The position numbers were made by a program, and so were the translations under genes. Below, one piece after another: positions 1 through 11,178 of a stretch of 64,000 nucleotides of DNA. The DNA is taken from assembly GCA_963845695.1 (NCBI GenBank), contig CAWJTQ010000010.1, positions 62,001-126,000 of the forward strand, given 5' to 3'. Positions within the stretch are counted from its first letter, which is position 1. Each line of letters starts with the position of its first letter. Below the pieces are notes generated by a model. That model did no database searches, had not been told where the DNA came from, and worked only from the letters and a program-made list of their open reading frames with translations. Origin of the DNA: CAWJTV01 sp963845695 (GTDB lineage Bacteria; Planctomycetota; Planctomycetia; Isosphaerales; Isosphaeraceae).

Positions 1-1063
1 CTGAGCCGTCAGAGCTTCGACCTGCCAGAGAGGAAAGGTTATGGTTTTCATATCGTCGTCGAAGCGAACCTCCAGCTCCCTCTTCTCATCCAAGAGGATC
101 ACCTGTTCAGCCGGGAACCGCGCCAACCGCTCCTCCCGGAGGCCATATTCGACGAGGCGGCGGCGGGCGGCGCTGACCACCTTTTCATCCTTGGTTCGCG
201 CGCCCAGCCACGCTCGCACGCCGGGCTTGGCGGAGCTACTCTGACCGATCTCGAGCAGCCTGTCCTTGTCCGCGAGAAACCGATCGAGCTGGGCCTGATT
301 CATCGGGACGCTGTCGCTCAGGTCACGGAACACCCATTGGTGCATCACCCGCTCGCCATCCATACCCTTGTCCAGGGGAATCAGGGGGCTGGGCAAGTTC
401 GTCAGCGCCCAGTAAAGGTTGGGGCAGCCCGGCTGCTCCAGCATCTCCTCCAGTTGGCTGGTGGCGAGCGCGGCGATCGCCATGCCCACCAGGTTGCCAA
501 TGATTGTCGGATGCGCGCCGAGGTGGCGCGAGATGGCGAACAGGGTCTTGGAAGTTCGGAGGGCGTCGTCGAAGCGGGCCTGGGCGATTTCGGCCCGAAA
601 CCGCACCTGAAGGGCCCTGGCCAGCGAGCGGATCTGCTGCACTTCCGGGAGCAGAAGTTCGATCCCGTCGGCCCTGAGTTTCAGCAGGATCTGCCAATCG
701 GGTGTATCGAGTCGGGCAGCCCAGTTCGACCTGAGTCAACGCGAACCGGCCGTATTCCTTCAGCTCTTGCGCGGGCAGCTCTTTGAGCGGCATGGCCAGC
801 AGCTTCTCGCGGTGCCGAAACGCCTCCTCGTCCAAGAAGAATTTCTTCTGCACCATCATCGTTTTCATGTAGTGCTGGATCGGATTGCCCGGATGCATCT
901 CCTTGAGCTCGGGCAAGAGCTGGTATCGCAATGCTGGTTGGGGGGCCGGAGCCGGCTGTACGTTTAACCGGATCAGCATCTCCGAGGCCGAGCCGGGCTG
1001 CTCGGTCAGGCCAGCAAGCGCGAAGGCCGCAACCGCGGCGAAGCACCAAAGAGTTCGCGGCAC
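1..1063 (-). CDS. Secreted planctomycete protein of unknown function, frameshifted, runs off window
   Basis: A GTG start at 1063 follows a good CAGGAG ribosome site 8 bases upstream. The N-terminus (MPRTLWCFAAVAAFALAG) is a signal peptide, so the product is exported. The first ~115 residues are in one frame. Near 720 the conserved sequence moves to a neighbouring frame (ARLDTPDWQILLKLRADG, then ALATSQLEEML and PNLYWALTNLP), consistent with one lost base. The second frame stays open to position 1, so the C-terminus lies outside the window. Segments such as DWQILLKLRADGIELLLP and NLYWALTNLPSPLI are shared by a planctomycete family I recognise only as hypothetical. The gene is divergent from the one at 1387. 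No function is claimed. Confidence 0.6.
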
Positions 1064-1161
1064 GGGATGACTCCTGGGAAACCCAGTGGGACGCCTTCAA
1101 ACCCTGGAATCCATGAGAGACGGAAGCTCTCTCTTCCGACGACATTTGTACGACATAGACT

Positions 1162-1178
1162 GACACTTGTCAAGTGTC
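1162..1178. promoter_or_regulatory. 17-bp perfect palindrome between divergent genes
   Basis: GACACTTGTCAAGTGTC is a perfect palindrome around a central T. It lies in the 323-bp gap (1064-1386) between two divergently transcribed genes and about 100 bp upstream of the leftward gene's start. That placement suits an operator for a dimeric regulator. No regulator gene is adjacent, and I see nothing else in this gap. Confidence 0.3.
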
Positions 1179-1386
1179 CTGGAGTTCCTCCCTGGGTCTT
1201 GCCGGACCACGTCTACGACCCGACCTTCGGTCACACCTCACCCGAGGGCTTCTGGTACGTCCTCTACGAGTCCGATCCGTCATTTCCGACACGAACCAAT
1301 CTGTGTTCTAGGCTTGGGTACTCAGGCAGAGATGGCGTTCGTTTGACCTTCGCGACCGGACTGGGTCACTCGATTTCGAGGATGAT

Positions 1387-2494
1387 ATGATCGGCCAGGA
1401 AGCATCTGCGGATCCACTCCCGCTCCGCAGCGCCCACACCACGTCATTTCCCGACTTGCTCGAGCAACTCGGGATCTCGCTGCTGGTCACCACCTACCAG
1501 GCGGGAAAGCTGGTCATCCTGCGTGCCGACGATGGTGTGCTCAACACCCACTTCCGCGGGTTCAACAAACCGATGGGACTGGCTCTGGACGGGGACCGGC
1601 TGGCCATCGGTGCGGGGATCGAAATCTGGGAATACCACAATGTTCCGGCGCTGGCTCGCAGGCTCAAGCCCGCCGGCAAGCACGACGCCTGCTTCCTGCC
1701 ACGATCGGGTCACGTGACCGGCAACGTCCTGATCCACGAGATGGCCTGGCACGACGGCGAATTGTGGTTCGTCAACACGCGCTTTTCCTGCTTGTGTACC
1801 CCCGACCCCTGGCACAGTTTCGTCCCGCGCTGGCGGCCGCCGTTTATTTCCGGCGTGGCACCGGAGGACCGCTGCCACCTCAACGGGCTCGGGTTCACCC
1901 CCGACGGCCGCTGCCTGGTCACCGCACTCGGCCAAACCGACTCCCCCGTCGGCTGGCGTGACGACAAGTGTCGCGGTGGCATCCTCATGGACGCGGGGCG
2001 CGGTGAGGTGCTGGTCCACGGCCTGGCGATGCCGCATTCGCCCCGAGCCCACAACGGACGGCTCTGGGTGCTCGAGTCGGGTACCGGGACTTTCGGATCC
2101 ATCGATGAACGCGCCGGGCGCTGACGAGCCTGTCGCTGCGCTCCCCGGCTTCACGCGCGGCCTGAGTTTCCACGGTGACTACGCCTTTATCGGACTCTCG
2201 CAAGTGCGCGAATCGGCCGTGTTCTCCGGGCTCCCCATCACCGAACAGGCCGCCGAGCGCAACTGCGGCATCTGGGTGGTCGACCTCCGCTCGGGTCAGA
2301 CCGTCGCGTTCGTGAAGTTCGAGGACGCGCTCCAGGAGATCTTCGCCGTCCAGGTTGTCCCCCAGGTCCGCTTCCCGGAGCTGCTCAACGACGACAAGGC
2401 CGTGCTGGCCGATTCGTTCGTCCTGCCGGATGCCGTTCTGGGGGACGTCCCTGATTCGTTGCGATTCCCATCCCTCCGTCGGTCTTGTGCTTGA
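1387..2494 (+). CDS. TIGR03032 family protein, one frameshift
   Basis: The start ATG at 1387 has GAGG just upstream. Frame one gives about 240 residues with the hallmarks of the TIGR03032 family: LLVTTYQAGKLVILR near the N-terminus, FNKPMGLALDGDRLAIG, CHLNGLGFTPDGR and PHSPRAHNGRLWVLESGTG. Near 2100 the reading moves one frame and continues with PGFTRGLSFHGDYAFIGLSQ and ends FVLPDAVLGDVP at the stop at 2494. Together that is about 368 residues, the usual family length, so one indel explains the break. The fold is probably a beta-propeller, since several strand-like repeats are visible. The biochemical role is unknown. The next gene begins only 31 bp downstream. Confidence 0.75.
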
Positions 2495-2525
2495 TCCGAT
2501 CACACCCTATTTGGATTGTGGTGCC

Positions 2526-5500
2526 ATGAGACTCCAACAGATTGATCGTCACAACAAGAAGGCCCGCCGGGCGCCGGTGTCCCGCCGCCGCTTGCTCCAC
2601 ATGGAGACGCTCGAGGACCGCCGGCTACTCGCCACGTTCATCGTCAGCAGCACCGCCGACTCCGGATCGAATACGTTGCGACAAGCGATCCTTGACGCCG
2701 CAGAGAATGACGAGGCGGACACGATCGACTTCGACGCCAGCCTCGCTGGCGAGACGATCACCTTGACCAGTAACGACTCGGACACCGCCTACGGACCGAC
2801 GGCCCTTGTCATCAACAACGATAACATCACCATCGACGGCTCCAATGCCCCATTGTTGACGGTGAGCGGCAACGGCGCGCGGCGCATCTTCGCCGTGTCC
2901 AGCACCGCCACGCTGACCCTGGAGAACATCACGCTCTCGGACGGGCTGGCCCAAGGCGGCGCCGGCGGCAGCGGCGGCGTGAGCGGCAGCTCCGGCGGCG
3001 GCGGCGGCGGCGGCGGCGGTGCGGGACTGGGGGGCGCCATCTTCAACGAGGGGACCCTGAACGTCGTCCAGAGCACCCTTTCGGGAAACACGGCCATTGG
3101 GGGCAACTCGAGCCTTGGGGGAACTCAGTTCGGCGGCGGTGGTGGTGGCTCGGCCGCTTACAACGGCGCCGTCGGCGACGATTATGGCGGCGGTGGCGGC
3201 GGCGGGGTCGGCGGGGCGGGAAGCGGCGCCAGCGGAAACACGGGTGGCTCGGGCGGAGCCAATCAGTCGGGGACCCAGGCGTCAGCCGGGGCCAATGGGA
3301 CGCTGGGAGGTGGCGGCGGCGGCGGCAGCAAGGCGGTGGCGGGCGGGAGTGGCACGGCCGCGAGCGATAGCGGATTCGGTGGCGGCGGTGGCGGTGGCGG
3401 CGGTGAGACCACCAACGTAAACGGTGGAGCGGGAGGTGCGGGAGGGTTCGGGGCCGGTGGCGGCGGTGGTGGCGGAGCGGAATCGAACGACGGCACGGGC
3501 GGCGCCGGTGGCGCGGGGGGGTTCGGCGGCGGTGGTGGCGGCGGCGGGATCTATTCCTACACCGGAGACACGGGCGCTGGCGGTGTCGGTGGGTTCGGCG
3601 GCGGCAACGGCGCCGGCGGCGGGACCAGTAGCGGCGGGAAAAAGGGTGGTGGCGGAGCCGGCATGGGGGGGGCCATCTTCAATGATGGCGGCACCGTCAC
3701 CGTCACCAACAGCACGCTTACGGGCAACACGGCCCAGGGGGGCACGGGCGCCAACAACGGCGAGGGTCTTGGCGGCGCCCTCTTCAGCCTCAACGGCACC
3801 CTGAACACCCTCAACGCCACGGTCTCGGTCAATACCGCCAACGCGGGAGACGGCGTCTATGTCTACGCCGACAACGTCACCGCCACGGCCACGATCAACA
3901 ACACGATCATTGGCCAGAGCACCAACACGACCTCAGACTTCGCCGCCAGCGCCAACGGAGGTGGCACCGATTCCACCTCCGGTGTTGGCAACCTGATCCG
4001 CTCCGCCACCAACTTCTCGGGTAGCATCGTTAGCACCGCCAATCCCCTCCTGGGCAGCCTGGCCGATAACACCGGGCCCACGGAGACCATGCTCCCCGAG
4101 ACCGGCAGCCCGGTCATCGACGCCGGTAACAACGCCGCGGCCTCCAGCCTGACGACCGATCAGCGCGGCCTGTCCCGGATCTCCAATGGTACGGTCGATA
4201 TCGGCGCCGTCGAGGTGCAAGTCGCGACCGCACCGACAATCACCAGCGACGATGCCACCACGTTCGACGTGGGCAGCCGCCGGGACGTTCTCGATCACAA
4301 CGACCGGCATCACCAACCGCAGCCCTCAGCGAGAGCGGCGCCCTGCCCGGCGGCGTCACCTTCCTCGACAACGGCGACGGCACGGCGACCCTCAGCGGAA
4401 CGCCGACGCGGCAGCAGCGGCACCTATACGCTGAGCATCACCGCATCGAACGGAGTCGAGCCCGACGGCCACGCAGACCTTCACCCTCACCGTCGATCAG
4501 GCCCCCGCTATCACCAGCGACAATGACACCACCTTCACCGTGGCCAGCGAGGGGACATTCACCATCACCACCAGCGGCTTCCCCACAGCGGCCCTCAGCG
4601 AGAGCGGCGCCCTGCCCGGCGGCGTCACTTTCCTGGACAACGGCGACGGTACGGCCACCTTGAGCGGAACGCCCACCAGCGGCACCGGCGGCACCTATAC
4701 CCTGAGCATCACCGCATCGAACGGGGTCTCCCCCGAGGCCGAGCAGACCTTCACACTCACCGTCGATCAGGCCCCCGCGATCACCAGCGACAATGCCACC
4801 GCCTTCACCGTGGGCAGCGCAGGGACGTTCACCGTCACCACCAGCGGCTTCCCGACCGCTAGTCTGAGCGAGAGCGGCGCCCTGCCGGGCGGCGTCACCT
4901 TCCTCGACAACGGCGACGGTACGGCGACCCTCAGCGGGACACCAGCCGCAGGAAGCGGCGGCACTTATACCCTGAGCATCACGGCGGCCAACGGAGTCAC
5001 ACCCGAGGCCGAGCAGACCTTCACGCTCACCATCGATCAGGCCCCCGCCATCACCAGTGACGATGGCACCACGTTCATCGTCGGCAGCGCGGGGACGTTC
5101 ACGATCACCACTACCGGCTTCCCGACCGCTAGTCTGAGCGAGAGCGGAGCCCTGCCTGGCGGCGTCACCTTCCTCGACAACGGCGACGGCACGGCCACCC
5201 TCAGCGGGACGCCCATCAGTGGCAGCGGTGGCACCTATACGCTGAGCCTTACGGCATCGAACGGCGTCTCCCCAGAGGCCGAGCAGACCTTTACCCTCAC
5301 CGTCGATCAGGCCCCCGCCATCACCAGCGACATGACACCACGTTCACCGTGGGCAGCGCGGGGACGTTCACCGATCACCACCAGCGGCTTCCCCACCGCC
5401 GCCCTGAGCGAGAGCGGCGCCCTGCCCGGTGGTGTCACCTTCCTGGACAATGGCGATGGCACGGCGACCCTCAGCGGGACACCAGCCGCAGGAAGCGGCG

Positions 5501-8500
5501 GCACTTATTCCCTGAGCATCACGGCGGCCAACGGAGTCACACCCGAGGCCGAGCAGACCTTCACGCTCACCATCGATCAGGCCCCCGCCATCACCAGTGA
5601 CGATGGCACCACGTTCATCGTCGGTAGCGCGGGGACGTTCACGATCGCCACTACCGGCTTCCCGACCGCCAGTCTGAGCGAGAGCGGAGCCCTACCCGGC
5701 GGCGTCACCTTCCTCGACAACGGCGACGGCACGGCCACACTCAGCGGGACGCCCATCAGTGGCAGCGGTGGCACCTATACGCTGAGCCTTACGGCATCGA
5801 ACGGCGTCTCCCCAGAGGCCGAGCAGACCTTTACCCTCACCGTCGATCAGGCTCCCGCCATTACCAGTGACGATGGCACCACGTTCACCGTGGGCAGCGC
5901 GGGGACCTTCACGATCACCACCACCGGCTTCCCGACCGCCAGTCTGAGCGAGAGCGGCGCCCTGCCTGGTGGCGTCACCTTCCTCGATAACGAGAATGGC
6001 ACGGCGACCCTCAGTGGGACACCGGCTGCGGGAAATGGCGGCACCTATACGCTGAGCATTACCGCATCGAACGGGGTCGCCCCCGAGGCCGAGCAGACCT
6101 TCACACTCACCGTCGATCAGGCCCCTGCCATCACCAGTGACGATGCCACCACCTTCACTGTGGGCAGCGCGGGGACGTTCTCGATCACCACCACCGGCTT
6201 CCCGACCGCTAGCCTGAGCGAGAGCGGCGCCCTGCCCGGTGGTGTCACCTTCCTGGACAACGGCGATGGCACGGCGACCCTCAGCGGGACACCGACCGCC
6301 GGAAGCGGCGGCACCTATACGCTGAGCCTCACCGCGGACAATGGAGTCATGCCCGAGGCCACCCAGTCCTTCACCCTCACGGTCGACCAGGCCCCCGCCA
6401 TCACCAGCGACGATGCCACCACGTTCACCGTGGGTAGCGCGGGGACGTTCTCGATCACCACCACCGGCTTCCCGACCGCTAGCCTGAGCGAGAGCGGAGC
6501 CCTGCCCGGGGGCGTCACCTTCCTCGACAGCGACAACGGTACGGCGACCATCGGTGGGACGCCCACCAGTGGCAGTGGTGGCACCTATACGATCAGCATC
6601 ACCGCGGACAACGAGGTCGAGCCCGAGACCACCCAGACCTTCACCCTCACCGTCGATCAGGCCCCTGCCATCACCAGCGACGATGGCACCACCTTCACCG
6701 TGGGCAGCGCGGGGACGTTCACCATCACCACCAGCGGCTTCCCCACCGCCGCCCTGAGCGAGAGCGGAGCCCTTCCAGGTGGTGTCACGTTCCTCGACAA
6801 CGGGAACGGCACGGCAACTCTCAGCGGAACTCCGACGAGTGGCACTGGCGGCACCTATACGCTGAGCCTCACCGCGATGAACGAGGTTTCGCCCGACGCC
6901 ACGCAGATTTTCACCCTGACGGTCGACCAAGCCCCCGCGATCACCAGTGACGACGCCACCACCTTCACTGTGGGCAGCGCGGGGACATTCTCCGTCACCA
7001 CCAGCGGCTTTCCCAACGCGAGTTTGAGCGAGAGCGGGGCCCTTCCTAGTGGTGTCACTTTCCTGGACAACGGAAACGGCACGGGAACCCTCAGCGGAAC
7101 ACCAGACGCCGGAAGTGGCGGCGCCTATACCCTGAGTTTCACCGCGGCGAACGAGGTTTCACCCGAGGCCACCCAGACCTTCACGCTGACCGTCGACCAG
7201 GCTCCGGCGATCACCAGTGACAGTGCCACCACTTTCACCGTGGGCAGCGCGGGGACGTTCACCATCACCACCAGTGGCTTCCCCAACGCCACCCTGAGCG
7301 AGACCGGCGACTTACCCAGCGGCGTCACCTTCCTGGACAACGGCGACGGCACGGCGACCCTCGGCGGAACACCATCCGCGGGTAGCGCCGGCATCTACAC
7401 GCTGAGCGTCACCGCGACGAACGACGTCATCCCCGACGCCACCCAGACCTTCAGCCTCACGATCGATCAGGTCCCCGCGATCACCAGCGACAATGCCACC
7501 ACCTTCACCATGGGCAGCGCGGGGACGTTCACCATCACAAGTACGGGTTCTCCTGACGCAACCCTGAGCGAGAGCGGCACCCTACCTGATGGCGTCACCT
7601 TCCTCGACAACGGTGACGGGACAGCCACTCTCAGTGGCACGCCTGCGGCAGGCACGGTGGGCGTTTTCACCTTGATCCTCACGGCCAGCAACGGCGTCGC
7701 GCCCGATGACTCTCAGGACTTCACACTCACGGTCGCGGCCGCGAACAGCGCGACAACGGTCAACGCTTCGCCCTCCACATCGGTTTACGGACAGTTGGTG
7801 ACGTTCAGCGCACACGTATCGGTCAACGTTTCTGGGATCGTGCCGTCGGGGACCGTGACCTTCCTGGAGGATAACACGGTGCTCGATCGAGCAACCCTCG
7901 ACCCCTCCGGCAACGCGACCTTCTCCACCAGCACACTGGCCGTCGGTTCTTACACGATCACGGCGTCCTATAGCGGCGACGCCAACTTCAACTCAAGCAC
8001 GTCGACTCCGCTGGTCCAGACGGTCAACCCAGCACCGAGCAACGTGACCGCTCACCCATCGACCTCCACAACGAACGTCGATCAGCCCATCACGTTCACC
8101 GCGACGATCACCGCAGCTCCGGGCACCGGCGTTCCGACAGGCACCGTCACGTTCATGGACGGAACGACGGTGCTCGGGACGGCGCCGGTCAACCCGGTCG
8201 GACCAGCGAGCCTGACGGGGTCGTCGCCCTCAGGGGTGGCCGACACGAATACCCCGCTCGGGACCGAGTCCCCCGACGAGGCCGGATACGCGACCCTGAC
8301 GGTCCCGTCGCTGTCGGCGGGGGCACATACGATCACAGCCGTGTATAGCGGCGACGCCACGCACGCACCCAGTACCACAGCGGTCGCCGACGTCGTGATC
8401 GTCGCACCCACTCCCAGCATCGACAACGGACCGACCGTGGTCGCCCTGGCGCGGTACGGCTACCACGCCCAGCCCACCTACCTGGTTGTCTACTTCAGCG

Positions 8501-8940
8501 GACCGCTCAACGAGTCCTCGGCGCAGAGAGCGTCGAATTACAAGGTCGCCGGCCCCATCAAACAGCCAGGTGCCCACAGGCCAATCATCGTGACCTCGGC
8601 CTTATACAACCCAGCCACCGACACCGTCACCCTGGCTTTCAACCGGCGGTTTAACCTGCACTATCACTACCGGCTGACGATCAAAGGCACCGCCCCATCG
8701 GGGATCACCAACCCCTCGAAGGTGCCGTTGAACGCGGCCGGCACCACTCAGCCCGGTAGCAATTACGTCGTGACATTCGGGCCCAAGATTCTGGCGGGCT
8801 CGGCGAGTCAGCGGACGTCACTCGGCCATACCTCGTTCAGCTTTCATGACAAAGGCACGACGACATCATCACACGTGGCTGTGCACCATCTGCAATCTAA
8901 GGATGTGATGCTCTTTCAGCGACGCCGGCCCAAGCCCTGA
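2526..8940 (+). CDS. Giant Ig-repeat surface protein with planctomycete N-terminal signature
   Basis: The product is about 2,137 residues. The start at 2526 precedes a basic segment and then HMETLEDRRLLATFIV, the planctomycete N-terminal motif of large exported proteins. A parallel-beta-helix-like region follows (NTLRQAIL, then a glycine-rich stretch at about 2955-3660 containing GGGGG runs and LSGNTAxGG motifs). It ends with a choice-of-anchor-Q-like segment (SPVIDAGNN, RGLSRISNGTVDIGAVE). Thirteen ~90-residue Ig-like repeats of the He_PIG type come next, then two Big_3_5-like domains (PSGTVTFLEDN, YSGDANFNSS) and a C-terminal domain with LVVYFSGPLNESSA. Frameshifts fall within the first repeat (about 4278-4480), and a compensated pair sits at 5330-5380. 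Probable role: cell-surface or matrix adhesion. There is no cohesin, sortase or autotransporter domain. Confidence 0.75.
4228..7737 (+). repeat. Thirteen 270-bp tandem repeats encoding Ig-like domains
   Basis: The unit starts at the codons for QAPAITSD, which recur at 4498, 4768, 5038, 5308, 5578, 5848, 6118, 6388, 6658, 6928, 7198 and 7468. That is exactly 270 bp each time, with a degenerate first unit from 4228. Units in the middle are nearly identical at DNA level: the unit pairs 4768/5308 and 5038/5578 share long runs. The last three units diverge more, which suggests recent amplification in the centre. Confidence 0.9.
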
Positions 8941-8991
8941 AGCGGCCCGATTTCAATGTCCTTCCCGAAGCCTTCCTTCGGAAGGATGATC

Positions 8992-9032
8992 TGGCACCGA
9001 CTTTCCTTCGATCTGACACCGACTTTCCTTCC
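8992..9032. repeat. Bipartite GAAAGTCGGTG element, copy 1
   Basis: On the minus strand this reads GAAAGTCGGTGTC, a spacer, then GAAAGTCGGTGCC. The same two-part element lies in the opposite orientation at 29915-29952. It sits directly downstream of the giant surface protein gene, in a stretch (8941-9201) with no gene. Confidence 0.5.
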
Positions 9033-9237
9033 AATAATGGAATCATTTCCAGAAACCGCCTTGGCGACGCCGGAGACATCTTTTCCCGACGAGTTCAGCA
9101 GATAGGCCACACCGCTGGCTTGGGTCCAGTAAAAGGCTGTTTGGCCGACGGTAATACCTCGGACGAGAGGTCGGACGAGAGGTCGGGAGAGGTCGGGCCG
9201 GGTAGACCTGGGTGGTCACCCACCCAGGCCCCCCACA

Positions 9238-9271
9238 GATCCAGACGTGCGCGTTAAACGCATCTGGCTCC
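9238..9271 (-). ncRNA. Group II intron domain V
   Basis: This 34-nt catalytic hairpin has an AGC triad near the 5' end, two helices separated by a CG dinucleotide bulge, and 5' GAGC facing 3' GATC. It is followed immediately by the domain VI hairpin and the 3' splice site. Confidence 0.7.
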
Positions 9272-9276
9272 TCATC

Positions 9277-10628
9277 TCATGACTTCGCTACGCGGCTCCG
9301 CAGGCCGTGGACCACGCGGGCGCGGGGAAGACTGTATCGCTGCTCCAGACGAAGAAACTCCGACCAGGTCACGTCACCGTCTCGGCGACGCCGAGACAGC
9401 CGTTGTCGCCAGATCCTTCGCGCTCCCTCCCGGAATTCCTGGAGGCTGAAGAAGTTGCCAATAATCCCGTAGTACCCGTAGTGGCCCCGCAGCTTTTGCG
9501 TGAGCTTCTGGTGTTGCTCCCTGAGCGGAAGGTGCAGGTTCTTGCGGCACCATTCCGACAGCGCGGAGAGCGCGCGCTGGAGTCGGCTGTTCGCCGTCCT
9601 CCGTTTGACCACCCATGCGCCTCGTTGGGATCGGCCCCAGTAGTGGGTGAACCCCAGGAAGTCGAATGTCCCCGGTTCGGGTTGGTCCCGTCCCTCGGTT
9701 TCGGAGTCGTCGGCTGGCGGCGGTTCGAACCGCACCAGGCGCGTCTTCTCCGGGTGGACCGTCAGGCCGTACTTGCTCATCCGCTTGGGTAAGACCTCCA
9801 GGATTCGCTGGGCGTCGTCTTCTCGGGCCACCCCGATCACAAAGTCGTCCGCATAACGGATCACGAAGGCTTCGCCTTTCAGGCGAGGGCGAACGTCCTT
9901 CTCGAACCATTCGTCCAGCACGTAGTGCCGGAAGATGTTGGCCAAGAGAGGGCTAACGACTCCACCTTGAGGTGTGCCGTCGTCAGGGATCGTTAGTATC
10001 CCTTTCTCAAGCACCCCAGCGTTAAGCCATTTGCCGATCAGTCGCAGGATCACACCATCGCGCACCCGACGCTTGAGGAACTCCCGTAAGTGACCGTGGT
10101 CGATCGTGTCGAAAAATTTTCGCAGATCGACGTCCACGATCCAGCCGCCTCCCAGCTTCCTCTCCTGTTTCCACAGGCAGTCCAATGCCCCGTGAGCACC
10201 GCGTCCGGGTCGGAACCCGTGGGAGACGTCCAGAAAGTCCGTCTCGTACACCGGTTCCCGCACCATCAGCACCGCGCGTTGAAGGATCTTATCCTCAAAC
10301 GTGGGGATCCCCAGTGGGCGAGTCTCGGTGGCCGAGCCCGCCTTGGGGATGTGCACCCGTCGCACAGGAGGCGCTACGTACGTGCCGGACTTGGCGCGGT
10401 CGAGGAGGTTCTGGAGGTTGGCCTCCAGGTTCACCTCGTATTCGGCCGCGGTTTGTCCGTCCACGCCGACGGCTCCGTCCTTGCGTGTCTGGGCATGAGC
10501 TGTGTGCATCCATTCGATGTCGATGTGATGCACAAGTTCGTGAAGGACAGATCAGGACAGTTCCTGGCGAGTTCCGCGATCCGTTGTCGTTTCGTGGACA
10601 CGGGATCAGGTCTCGGCGTACCTGGCAT
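9277..10628 (-). CDS. ltrA: Group II intron reverse transcriptase/maturase, one frameshift
   Basis: The enzyme splices its host intron and copies it into DNA at new sites. The start ATG at 10628 gives MPGTPRPDPVSTKRQRIAEL. Near 10535 the frame moves so that HHIDIEWMHTAHAQTRKDGA follows, implying one lost base. The reverse transcriptase domain is clear: RPLGIPTFEDKILQRA, GFRPGRGAHGAL, WIVDVDLRKFFDTIDH, GTPQGGVVSPLLANI, and the catalytic IRYADDFV. A maturase-specific domain follows (FLGFTHYW, KLRGHYGYYGI). There is no HNH endonuclease domain, as in group IIC-like and some other bacterial classes. Combined length is about 450 residues, typical for this class. If the frameshift is real, this copy can no longer move by itself. 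Confidence 0.85.
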
Positions 10629-11178
10629 GTTTCCCTCCCACGGTTCATAAGACGGCGTCCCCTTCCCTCCCCAGGGTCCCTCGGGTGGTTCCCCTGGCTC
10701 AGCGGTACTACGAGACGCTCCGACTCCTTGCCGTCCGTCTCGCCGCACTTCGTTTCCTTCGTTTGGCGATACCATCGTTTCGTCCTCGGTTCGTCCCCAC
10801 CGGCTCAGGACACAGCCGGGGATCAGCCTGGAGTTGGTAAGCCGGGCTCCGGCCGGCAGTGACGATGGAGACGGCAAGGTCTCCCAAGTTCCCGGGAAAC
10901 CCGTGTGATCATTCGCCAGGTTCCTCCGACCCCGGTGTGACCAGGCACGCTGATGGGTCCAGGTGTCGCTAATGCCTGCGCGGCCCCCGCGACTGACCAC
11001 GACGAAGGCTCACGACAAGGAAATTTCGGGGCTCAATCACACAGCGTTTGATCGCGCTGTCTGTCCTTGAAAGTCAAGGGCCGGTTTTTCGACTTTTTTT
11101 GAGGGATGCTGGCGGCCTCATTGGACAACGCGATCGCTGACCGTATGGATACTATCCGTTGGTCTGATCAGTTGCCCA

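Larger units (their letters stand above)
9202..11042 (-). mobile_element. Group II intron with internal reverse transcriptase
   Basis: On the minus strand, 9238-9271 folds as domain V. It has GAGC at the 5' side with the AGC triad, CCAGA pairing with TCTGG, TGCG pairing with CGCA around a UUUAACG loop, the CG bulge, and a closing GATC. A domain VI hairpin follows (CCTGGGTGG/CCACCCAGG), then TCTAC at about 9202 as the likely 3' splice site. The 5' end is placed at GTGTGATTGAGCCCC, starting at 11042, by its match to the GUGYG consensus; this end is less certain. The reverse transcriptase ORF lies between the two ends, as in domain IV. Total about 1.84 kb. Confidence 0.7.

Noticed and set aside
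5692..6930. Minus-strand ORF of 412 residues over the Ig repeats
   Set aside because: Antisense of repetitive high-GC coding DNA; periodicity only mirrors the Ig repeats.
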